A DNA stretch of 64,000 bases from Monocercomonoides exilis (taxonomy: Eukaryota; Preaxostyla; Oxymonadida; Polymastigidae): positions 315,001 through 379,000 of the forward strand of contig LSRY02000015.1 of NCBI GenBank assembly GCA_001643675.2. The letters are read 5' to 3'. The notes under the pieces were generated by a model. It saw only the letters and a program-made list of their open reading frames with translations, ran no database searches and was not told the origin of the DNA. Made by a program: the position numbers and the translations under genes. Shown here in pieces: positions 46,921-56,546 of this stretch (positions are counted from its first letter, which is position 1; every line of letters begins with the position of its first letter).

Positions 46921-47143
46921 TAGGGACAATAACCAATTTAATAATAGGGACATTATAGGGACAAAAAGCACAAGAAAACAATCGGATTCTAACTGTTGTG
47001 CACCTAGGAGGCTGTTCGTCGTATCCAGGTCCGGATATTGCAGCCCAAAAACTGCAATATCTAATACGAACAGTCATGTCCAGCACCCTTCCGATAGAGT
47101 GCCAGCTAAGCATACACAACAACTAGTTTCTTAAAAAGGGACA
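46921..47143. repeat. GGGACA repeats flanking a fold-back
   Basis: TAGGGACA occurs at 46,921, 46,945 and 46,956, and AAGGGACA at 47,136. The last copy overlaps the final codons of the transposase gene. Together they bracket the fold-back at 46,995-47,120. Confidence 0.6.
46995..47120 (-). other. Branched fold-back (candidate structured RNA/DNA) just 3' of the transposase stop
   Basis: Nested perfect complementary arms: GTTGTG (46,995-47,000) with CACAAC (47,115-47,120); CTGTTCGT (47,012-47,019) with ACGAACAG (47,066-47,073); GATATTGCAG (47,034-47,043) with CTGCAATATC (47,052-47,061), an 8-base loop; and GCAC (47,083-47,086) with GTGC (47,099-47,102). In transcript sense this starts about 10 bases after the stop codon. 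The layout is a three-way-junction type fold. I do not recognise a known ribozyme or RNA family. Confidence 0.55.
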
Positions 47144-50100
47144 CCATTAATACAATTTTGAGATTCATTAATAGAAGAAGAGTCAAGAAGAAGCTCAAAT
47201 CTCCTTGAAAGAAGATCTTGAGAAGATTGAGAAAGAAGAGAAGAGTTAGATGATGTGATATCAGAGTGAAATGACTTTCTTGATCTTTGGACTTTTTCTT
47301 TCATTGTTGAAGATTCGAGGGCAACCAGAGAGCGTTGAGGAAGATATCCAACAGCTGAAGCACAGACAAATGAGCCTTTGCGCTCAAAATACAAATAGTC
47401 TTTCATGTGAGGTATTGAAAGTGATGGCCATGAGATTTGTTGAGATGGTACATATTCTTCAAAGTACCTCTCATGTTCAAAGCTATTGACAGATGTTGAA
47501 GATGGTGAAGAGTTTGATGATGATGTTGGGAAAATGTTTGATTGTGAAGTTGAAGAAGCTGATGTCGAAGTGTTCATATTGTTTTCGAAGAAGTTGATCA
47601 AATCATGAAGTGTGGTGATGTGTTCTGTCGAAAGATTGTTGTCGATTGCATTCACTAACGCACCAAATTCACTGTCACAGATATTTTTTCCATGGTGCTC
47701 AGCAAAGAAATTGAGTTGAGTGTTTTTCTTTTTTAGAAGTTTTGATTGTTTTGAGAGGATGAAGTGAAGAAGGAAGCGATTTCGGTTGTGTGGACCCGAA
47801 TCGCAGAAGAACTTAAAGGTGTGAGTGTCTGAGAAGAAGTGTCTTTTGATCACAGATTCCAGACACTCAATAACAAATCTGTGATCATTTGAGAGGCAGT
47901 CGGAGAAGAAGTTGAAAGTTCGTTTTATTTGTTGATTATTAATTTTTTGAAGAGAGATGATTGTGAATTGAGAAACCTGTTGATAGTTGAAGAATTCTTG
48001 TTGAAGTTGATTTTTTCGGATAGGGAGTTTCCATTTTTCTTTAAAGTCGAAGACGAAGACTGCTTCTCCCTCTTTCAAATTATCAACAGTTGATTGATAA
48101 TGTTTTCGTTGCATTTCTGCAACAAGACGATGTTGTCGAAGAAGTTTGAGTGTATGAAATTCGGCAGAAGAAAGTCCATTTTTATTTTGTGAAGACTTCA
48201 GTTTGTTTTCGAGATAGTTGAGTTTCTCGCACATTCCACAAAGATCTGTGCGTCTTTTCGCTTTGGAAAAGTTGGTAGTGAGTTTGTAGAAATGTGACAG
48301 AGAAACTTTGATGTTTGTTTCTTCTGTAAACTCACTCCATAATTTTGTTTTGGGCTTGAAGATTAATCTCTTTTCATTGGGAGAAAAGATGCCCGTTTTC
48401 TTTCTTTTATCTTTCAAAGCTTCCAATCCATAACTTGTTGAAATTGACGAAGAAAGTGGAAGAATGAAAGTTGAACGATGAGGTGGAGTGATGAATGGAG
48501 ACGATGATGATGATGTAGTCGTTGTTGTTGTGTTATTTGAAGTGTTTAAATTTGAAGTTTCTGAAGAAGATGATGAACCACCAAATTGAAGAGTTGACAG
48601 TGTTGGCTTTGTTTTTTCTTTTGAGTAGAAAGAAAGGGAAGGAGTGTAACCCTGGGAGTAAAGATCTTTCCATGAAGAACTCCATTTACCACTATCGAAT
48701 TCAGTCACTTCAGCATCATTGCAAATACTCCAAAAACTGTTGATACCACTCTTCCTTTTCACCACAGCTATATAATGTCCATTTCTTTGATCCAGACGTT
48801 TGTATAGTATTTGTCCAGAAAGATGATAAATAATCGTTTCCTTATTGCTCTCTTGAAGATGTTGAATGTTTTCTGTTGAAAACCCTTTGCAGAAAGTGCG
48901 CTGGTTAACACGATCTGTTTCAATCAGAAGCGTTCTCGAAGGAGCAGAACTAGTAGCATCAGTGCATTCATGACAGAGGGCTAGCACCTCTGGAAATGCA
49001 GCCATTTCCTCCCATCGAGCAGCACAGCATTTCTCTTCACATTCATCGCAATAAACATTGTTCTTTCCGTTCAATATCTCAGTAGAAAAGAGAGAAGATA
49101 GACCTTTATGAGGAGAAGATGAATTAATAACTACATTGTTGACAATTTCATTGAAACGTGATGAAATTTTTTGGCATTTTTGGCATTTGAAATGAGTGAT
49201 TAAAACAGGATTGAAGGTGTCCTTATTTATCAACTCATCTTTTTGAAGAAGTTGGTGAAGATTGTCAAATGCCTCAGCCACGTTTTGCTGCTGTCTGCTT
49301 CCATAGTTGCAGAAATCTTCCCATTTGTCAATAAGAGATGGGACCCATGAACGCACTGCCGTTCCATCTTTAGCCAGTTGTTGACAAACACTTATAACAC
49401 GCGAAGATGTGTTCTTCAAAGATGTTTGTTTTTTGAATAAAGATGGTTTTTGAATAGTTATTGAAGAGAAACATTGAAGAAGAGAAGCCAAATAGCATGT
49501 GTTGCCTAAGTTTGGCAATCCTTTTGTTATTTGTGATGTTTTGCTTGAAGAGTTTAATGAATTTGAAGAAGATTGAGAATGAGAAGAATTTTTTGTTGAA
49601 TTTTCTTTGGCATTCTTTTTTGAAATATTTTTTGAAGAATTATTTTGTGGAGATATTTCTTTATTTGAAGATTGAATGCTTTGTTGTTGAACTGTTGAAG
49701 TGTCATTCTCTTTAGAAAATGAAGAAAAGAGAGTTTGAAATGCTTGAGGTGGAATTAATGTGGGTGAAGTGGCATAATCAACTAATTGCTCACTCACAAA
49801 CACATTATCATTATGAAATGATGAAGAATTTATTTTTTCTTTCAATTTTTTTGTAATTGAAATTTGTGAAGAAGAAGTTTTTGATTTGAATATTTTGTGA
49901 ATTGGTATTGGAGATGGAGAAGAGTGACGTTTGTGATTTGAATTTTTATTTTGATTTTTTGTTGAACCCCTTTCTCTCCTTATTGGAGTACTGATAGGGG
50001 CATCAACGGCTTGAGATGGAGAAGAATTTGTTGAAGAAGAATTTTCATGTGAAATGGTTTCAGATTTTTTGTTGAGTTGAGATGATGTTGAAGAAGAAGA

Positions 50101-50838
50101 AGATTGTTTTTTATTTGAAGAAGAATTTTCCGTAATTATTTCTTCATCCCAAGCTGCTTCGTCAATATATCTGGCGTAATCTGGCTCAGCTCGCTGCTTT
50201 TTCTTTGCTGACTGAAGAGAAGTTGAGGCTTCAGTCGAATGGGCTAACATCCAGTTGTTGCCCTTTTCCCAGTCCTGTTCATTTAATCCTTAGAAAACAA
50301 TGAAAATAAATAAAAAAAAATTTTTGATAAAAACAAACAACTTTTGCAAGACGGAATGTGAGGTTTCTGAGGCGGAATGATAAATCCTTGGTTTTTTTTT
50401 AGCGTTTGCTTCGCGTAAATAAATTTTCCCTCTGTGACATCATATCCATAGTCCTGTAAATCGGACAATGATGTGTTGCGGGACAGCGCTTGTAGCATTG
50501 TTGTCTGAGTGTGCAACGGAGCGTTGTTGTACACCACAGACAGGTCTTCCAGCAGCTTCATGTGATATTCTGTTTTAAAAAAAAATAATTAATCAACAAA
50601 TCAAAAAGAAAAAAATCACAGAAAGGAAAAAATAATATTTTCTACACAATACAAAAAAATAAAAAACCAAACCATTCAAAGACTTCAGTAAATCATTTAT
50701 TACTGAAGATGATTGCCTGTAAGTGTAAAACAAATAGGCAAGCAACGAATCCACGTCATTTCCGCCTATTCGCTTTATTTCTTGCCATAGAACATTGCAT
50801 CGAGAATTTAATGTCGATTCGCGTTTAGAAAACGACAT
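47131..50838 (-). CDS. USP deubiquitinase - DDE-like transposase fusion protein, intact
   Basis: Three exons in phase: 50838-50673, 50569-50342 and 50288-47131, giving 1,183 residues with no stop. Domains in order are: a helical N-terminal module (about 1-140); a Ser/Asn-rich linker; a USP (peptidase C19) domain at about 385-690; and a transposase domain at about 760-1,120. The USP Cys box NLGNTCYLASLLQCF has Cys-396; zinc knuckles are CQKC (500-503) and CDEC (545-548); the His box is GHYIAVV (His-636) followed by ICNDAE (Asp-656). The transposase part has CGMC (815-818), VFDFKEKW (Asp-879), FSDCLSND (Asp-928), FFCDSGPHNRNRF (Asp-961) and FFAEHHGKNICDSEFG (Asp-1003/Glu-1005). The latter motifs resemble 'GDF.ENY', 'YFSDGAASQYKNR' and 'SHGKG.CDG.GG' of transposase-like proteins in animals; that likeness is from memory. 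Predicted: transposition plus removal of ubiquitin. Introns show the element was expressed in a splicing host. Confidence 0.88.
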
Positions 50839-51144
50839 TTTTCTCTAATAAATGTTTTCTTATGGTTAATCACAATCATTCTAAAAAAAATTTTTTTTAA
50901 TTTAAAAAAATATGTATTGTTATTTTTTCATTATTAGACTATTTCCAAAATCGTATAAAAAATTTTTAACGTGATTTGAATTAGTAAAAAAAATATAAAA
51001 AAATCTCTTTTCAGAAAAAAATTTAAAAATATTATGAATACTTTTATTGAAGTTTTATTGAAAATTCATCACATAAATGAATATGTCTTATGAAAAAAAT
51101 CATTCTCATATAAAAATATTTTAAAAAATATTAAATATCTTTCT

Positions 51145-51341
51145 TGAATGAAAAAAAAAATCCAACCCTTTATTTTATTTTTTTTGCGAAAAAAAGATCA
51201 AAAAAATAAGCTGTAAAGGGCGAAAATTGCAGGTAGAAGAATGCAGTTTTTTGGCAATAGATGAAGTTAAAATTGTGAAAGCAATCATTTTATGCAAAAA
51301 AAAGACCCCTGAGGATTCTGTCATTTCAGTCATTTTCATTG
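51145..51341 (-). repeat. Terminal inverted repeat, right end
   Basis: Reverse complement of 46,060-46,256 along about 197 bases. Outer end ...CAGTCATTTTCATTG, inner end TTGAATGAAAAAAAAAATCC. Confidence 0.85.
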
Positions 51342-51491
51342 TTTCATTGAAAAATTCTCGTTTTTGATTATCACATTTTCTCGATAAATAATAAGATTTT
51401 GAACTTTATTTTAAAAACATAGATCATAATTAATTTTAAGATTAATAGTTTTATTTTATTTTATTTTAAAAATTATATCAATGAAAATCTG

Positions 51492-53389
51492 ATGTGTCCC
51501 ATTCATCGGAATTCTTCAATGTCTTGTCAGAAGTTGTCTTACTCTCGATCTTCTCGGATTCATTCAAGCTTGCGGAAAAGCAGTATCATGAATGATGTTG
51601 ATTCATTATCAAACTTTTTTGGACAAATGTCGATTGATCATGCGAATAAAGTGCTCTTTGAGTTTTTTTGCAAATCTTCAAACGGAAATATTTTTCTGAA
51701 TAATCTAATGAAAAATTTTGGATGTTTGTTTCTTGTTTTATTTTTTGTTTCTTTGTTTTTGTTTTATTTAACATTTAATTTCTTTATTATTATTTTTTTT
51801 TTTATATTTTTTATATTCATTTAAAAATAAGCACCATTACACAAAATCGTACAGAAGATGAAGCTCCCTTTCAATGAATCGAACCCGCATATCCAAGAAA
51901 AAATGCTGCTGTGCCTGACTGAATGGTTTTCACAACAAGAACTTGAGCAGGATTTTTCTTACAGAATCAAATGCATTGGAGATAATATGATGGAGTGTGA
52001 AAAAGAAAAATCGACAAATTTGACATTACGGAAGCCGTCTTCAACTTCATGTTGCAGTGTCATTTCTTCAGACGAAGATGAGGCTGCTGATCAAATGTAT
52101 GAAGAAGAAGAAAGTGATGAGGAAGAGTCAGAGAGTGATGAAGATTTTATGAAAAGAAAAGAAAAGAAATGCAATGATATTAAAGGAGGAAAGATGGAAA
52201 TAGAACTCGAGGTTTGTTTTTTTTTATTTTTTTTGAACTTGCCTGATTCATTTTGACAGGCAAATCAATAATTTTTTGATAAATTTTTTTGTGTGTTGTT
52301 CAGAAGCGACAGACACCAATTGAAGCTTTAGGAAATCCTTTTTCCATTTTATCAACAGTTCCTCAGATTGGAAGTTTTTTTCAATTTCCTCCTTCTTTGC
52401 TATTCCCGACTCGACCTTGTGCAAAAGAATCTCGCTCATATGTTCAAGTGTTGTGTGATTGTGGAAGGGAATTGTTCAATTTTGGAGCGTCGTGTGCCTT
52501 GGCATCAGTTTGCCAGTGTTTGGCTTCATTTGGGGTGACTTGCGACGTCAAAAGGAAGCGTGGAGGGGCATTTATTTTTGGAAGACTGTTCAGAGCAATC
52601 CGTTCATACAGCGTGACCAGTAAAATCTGGGGAACGAAATCATTCAAATCATTCATCGAAAGAAATGGTGGGAGCATTACTGATCCAATGGGAATTACAA
52701 CAGCTTATAATTCTGTTTTGAACAGTGCAGCAACGGAGGGGTGCAATATCAAGAAGGATTTCACTGTGAAGCAGTCATCATTCAAATTGTGTGGGAGTTG
52801 CAATCATGTTCGTGTTCACAATCAGTGCCCTTCACTGTATGTGGCAATTCATCATCCATCAATAATTGAGGGGCTGAATCAATATTTAACAGCGACGGAG
52901 CAAACGGTTGATAAAGAATTTTGTATTGATTCTTACTGTGGGAGGAGAACAGTTTTTTGGCAATGGAATCAAATAGACAGATTTCCCAAGATTCTTTCCA
53001 TCTATCACAGTTTTAAAGATCATTGTCCATTAATTCCGCCTCCAAAAACTATAACTTTCAACGGAAATGGATCGACTCCAAAATCAATGGTGGTGAAACC
53101 TGGCTCAGCGAAACAACAGACATATGATTCGTTCAACTTTCCTCAGACAGAGTTTTCCTTCATTGGTTATATCCTTCATTCTATGAAGCCTTTGCCTATT
53201 GGACATTTTATTGCAGTTGTCGTTGATGGAATAGATGAATCAACTGGGGAGCTAAGACTGTTGGAGTGCAACGATGGACTAGTCTCACGTGTGAATTCGA
53301 AGTTCTTCGATGCATATTGGAAAGCGATGGCAAATGAAGGATGGAGCGGAGCAATGTGCTTTTGCAGAATAAACCAAACGATTGAATAA
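51492..53389 (+). CDS. USP-family deubiquitinase paralogue without transposase domain
   Basis: Three exons in phase: 51492-51723, 51832-52211 and 52304-53389, giving 565 residues and a clean reading frame. The N-terminal part is a diverged version of the helical module of the fusion protein: PHIQEKMLLCLTEWFSQQEL corresponds to HTQTTMLQALSRNTSLSDLQ, with the first intron at the matching site. An acidic stretch (SDEDEAADQMYEEEESDEEE) follows. The C-terminal part is a USP fold: Cys box NFGASCALASVCQCLASFG (Cys-268 in place of the usual GNTCY Cys), CGSC zinc pair (367-370), PIGHFIAVVVDG (His-505) and LLECNDGLV (Asp-528). All three catalytic positions are present, so activity is plausible. It ends right after the USP domain, and no DDE motifs follow. 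It sits between transposon repeats and faces away from the fusion gene, consistent with a second gene of a larger unit or an independent relative. Confidence 0.82.
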
Positions 53390-53803
53390 TTTGTTATTTA
53401 TTTATTTTTATTTTTTTTTTTTATTTGAAGTTCTCTTTTTTATTTGTTTCTCTCTTTTTTAACATTTCAGTTAATTTTCATTTTTTTTTATTTTTGTTTC
53501 CTTTTCAATGAAGTTCTCAAAAAACCAAATTTTTTTGACTCTAATTTTTTTTCATTTGATATTATTCTTCTGAAATAAAAAATTGTTTGAAATCTTAGAA
53601 AATTGAAGGAAAAAAATAAAAAATAAACAAAATACAAGAAACTCAAAAAAACAGACTTTTGATTAAAGTAAACATTTTCATTATAAACATCTGATAACTC
53701 TTCACAAATCAAATTATTAACAATAACATTGCATAATATATTAAAAAAATAACAAATCATCAAGTATGAATATTCATTAATTTCAATGAATTTGAAGATC
53801 ATG
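53390..53803. other. AT-rich 3' flank of the USP gene
   Basis: T-rich then A-rich sequence with no gene seen. Contains the presumed polyadenylation region. Confidence 0.35.
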
Positions 53804-54260
53804 CCCTTTATTTTATTTTTTTTGCGAAAAAAAGATCAAAAAAATAAGCTGTAAAGGGCGAAAATTGCAGGTAGAAGAATGCAGTTTTTTGGCAATAGAT
53901 GAAGTTAAAATTGTGAAAGCAATCATTTTATGCAAAAAAAAGACCCCTGAGGATTCTGTCATTTCAGTCATTTTCATTGATTGGACGAAGAAACAGAGCT
54001 TTTGTTCTTCGAATACGGCGTTTTAAAATCTGAAAAAAATCGTTTGCTAACTCTTATTGCACGCACAACAACAAAATGTACATTTCAATTTTTTTTTCTG
54101 ATATTTGTTTTTTTACGATTAACACTCAAGAATTCAAAAAGATATGGTTCTGATTAAAGCTGGAGTTTTGTTTCTTTCATTTTTTCAAAACCACTTTCTT
54201 TTCGAACTTTTTACAGGTTTGTTTTAAACTTTCTATTTTGTAATATTTATGATAATATTA
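53804..54260. repeat. Outer inverted repeat, right copy, with third transposon terminus
   Basis: The first 176 bases (53,804-53,979) equal the transposon terminal repeat minus its innermost 20 bases. The rest (53,980-54,260) matches the reverse complement of 45,780-46,059, the DNA directly outside the left terminus. Similarity is near perfect to about 54,185 and weaker beyond. Confidence 0.85.
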
Positions 54261-56180
54261 CAGTTTTTTCATTATGTTGGAAAACTGCTCAGTTTGCTTC
54301 CTTTTCAAAGAAAAGGAACCTTGCTTATTGATCATTTGACAAATCTTCTCGTTGGCGAGCATCATAATGAGAAAGGAGCAGATTATTATATAGTCATTGG
54401 GAATCAAATAAAGTTACGGAAGATACATGATATTTGGTGCAAGAGATGAAAACAAATTTGGCTGATGTTTCATTGAATGAAGACAAAAGAGGATGGAATT
54501 CTGTGAAGGACAAAATCTGCACAATATTATATAGCATTTTGGAATGTTAGGCAGGGAGAGCAGTTTGGGGTATTTTTTTTGGCAAGGAAAGTGGCTGGCA
54601 ATATCAAGGGAAGGATATTTATCACAAAAAAGGCAACAATTCATTGGAAAAAAGAAGAACCCTAAAATATAGGTTATATTTAAAAGGTTTTCCTGTTGCT
54701 CAGACTGGGAAGACAGACATGGAAAGCGACGAAATTCTATTTCTGATTCCGCAATTGCTTCAAAAGAGTGGAGAACAGCCAACAACGAGACATTCAATTA
54801 TTGAATACTTTTCGGACATCAAACAATTTTTTGACCAGCTGCATCTGAATTCTGCTCTGAAACAATTTTTTAATTTTTGCGAACCACAAGCTTGACATTG
54901 ATAATTTGGTGTTTCTGTTTGCCAAACATTCATTTGACCATCAAATGCATCTTCTCTTGCAATTCCTCCTCCTCTTCTTTTTCCTGGATATCTGTGTCTT
55001 CTCCGTTGCGTGCCAATCTCTTCAAGGGTAATCTCGAACTGAACAACCTGGCGAATGCGAATTCTCAACTCTTTTCAATTGCGGCAGGTGCATGTAATCA
55101 GAGCACATTCAGCATGCTTCTCATCAACTATCACTCTTCTTTCACCATTCCTTATCTCTGCCTTCTCACATTTTTCCCTTCGCTGATTGCAAGATCCTCC
55201 TCTTTGTGTTCTTCCAGCTTGCCTCGATGCAGCTATTTCCTCTTCATTTTGTGAATGTGTTCACAAGCAGAGTTTTGTTGCAGCTCATTGGGAAGAGTGA
55301 GAAGTGTGAATGAGAGAGAGGGAGGGAGGGAAAAGAATAAAGGAAGGAAGTTGATCAGGGAGGTGGTTTTTGGATTTGATAATTAGGATGCCACCGTAGA
55401 AGAAGAGGAAGAGAAGAAAGAAAATTGAATCGATGATGATTAATTTGTTTCAATTCAAAACACTGGGACTGAAGCATTCAAAGGCATGAATTAATATATT
55501 TACAATTTTTTTTTTATTATTTTCTTTTGATTTTTGTGTGAAATAATGTGTATCCTCTTTTTTTAGTCTTGATGGAAGCCCGACGAATAGAAACATTTGT
55601 GCACACTTCTGCCTCTTCTTCGACTTCTTCGTTTGTGTTCTCTACAGGGATAGTCATTGGGACAGACGACATAGCACAGCTAAAGGCACTACCACAGGAA
55701 GATATACCGACTGATGTTGGGCTGCAGATGTGTGGAACATGGGAGCGGAGTATGTGCGCGTCCCTGGTTGTGAAGCATGTGTTCCAGCCGCTGTCGATGC
55801 AACTGAATGCGCCAGCAGGAATAATGATATCTTCGTTTGTTGCAGTGGTGCTGATGGTGCGCGTATGTGGAGAGGCGCTGCACCCTGCAGCACCTGGTCA
55901 ATTCCATTACGCAACGATCTTTTGAGCGCATGGGGTTGCAGAGTATCTGGAGGCAGTGACGCACATAATATTGGCTGATCTATTTTTTGGTGAAGGTGAT
56001 GTTGATGCCAAATGTTGTGCTGTCATGTGATCTGTCTGTGATGGCGGCGTATTTCGTGGTGGGGAAGGGGGGAATCACCTGAAAGAGAAGCTGATGAAGT
56101 TCAGTGGTATCTGTCCATTGCGATTCCACTACTGAAAAGAGCATATTGTGGAGATGATGATAATGGAGATTGCGGAAGTT
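54261..56180. other. Region with short unassigned open frames
   Basis: Several plus-strand frames look more protein-like than chance but are interrupted. One at 54,644-54,895 includes DEILFLIPQLLQKSGEQPTT then YFSDIKQFFDQLHLNSALKQ. Another at 55,548-55,925 is GC-richer and includes TDDIAQLKALPQEDIPTDVG and NAPAGIMISSFVAVV. Stops and frame changes follow both. No family recognised. Possible remains of a gene whose continuation is the coiled-coil frame at 56,181. Confidence 0.25.
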
Positions 56181-56546
56181 CAAAGTGCAGGAGTCGATTG
56201 GGCTGTTTGAGTTGTGGGAGGCAGAACGGGCATTGTCGGGGAAGCAGGAGCTGCGGAGGCGGTGTGCAGCTGGGGAAGCAGAAGGGATGTCGCCGACGCT
56301 GCTTCTGAAGTCGCGGGGGGAGTTCTTTAAGGAATCGGAGCTTTCGTGCCTGACGACGGTGCAGAAGAAGATGAATGTGGGGGAAGGGTACAAGGTGTCA
56401 GTGATGCTGCGGGAGGACGAGAAGGAGCGGGAGCGGAGGGAAGGGGCAGTGAAGATGCGGGAGACAAGACGGGGGCTGAACCGAAAGCTGGGAGAGAAGA
56501 ACGCGAAGAGGAGGGCAATGGAGATGAGCGAGACGATGCTTGCGAG
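56181..56546. repeat. 366-bp inverted repeat, right copy
   Basis: Reverse complement of 44,562-44,927. Flanking sequences differ on both sides (GAAGTT outside here, CACTTCG there). Confidence 0.9.

Larger units (their letters stand above)
46060..51341. mobile_element. Transposon-like unit encoding a USP-transposase fusion
   Basis: About 5.3 kb bounded by terminal inverted repeats of about 197 bp (46,060-46,256 and 51,145-51,341). The outer end reads CAATGAAAATGACTGAAATG and the inner end AAGGGTTGGATYC..CATTCAA. It holds one intact three-exon gene on the minus strand, a branched fold-back next to its stop codon, and GGGACA repeats. I could not find an unambiguous target-site duplication: the outside bases CCAAT and TTTCA do not match. 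A third copy of the repeat at 53,804-53,979 means the mobile unit could instead reach 45,780-54,260 and also include the separate USP gene. The superfamily is not one I can name with confidence. Confidence 0.7.

Noticed and set aside
46995-47120. tRNA, known spliceosomal RNA, or hammerhead/HDV-like ribozyme
   Set aside because: No T-loop GTTCRANYCC, no CUGAUGA core, no snRNA signature words; listed only as an unassigned fold-back.
46060-54260. Maverick/Polinton element
   Set aside because: TIRs and a protease are present, but I find no protein-primed DNA polymerase B, retroviral-type integrase, packaging ATPase or capsid gene.
46060-54260. KDZ/Zisupton or MULE element with a Ulp1 protease
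   Set aside because: The protease motifs (NLGNTCYLASLLQC, two CxxC pairs, GHYIAVV) are those of USP/C19, not Ulp1/C48.
54644-54895. Tyrosine-recombinase-like fragment
   Set aside because: Only a vague helical likeness; no R..H.R..Y motif could be found in any nearby frame.
55548-56177. Membrane protein or phosphatase exon on the plus strand
   Set aside because: The frame is interrupted by stops, and two other frames and the minus strand look equally protein-like, so strand and frame cannot be chosen.
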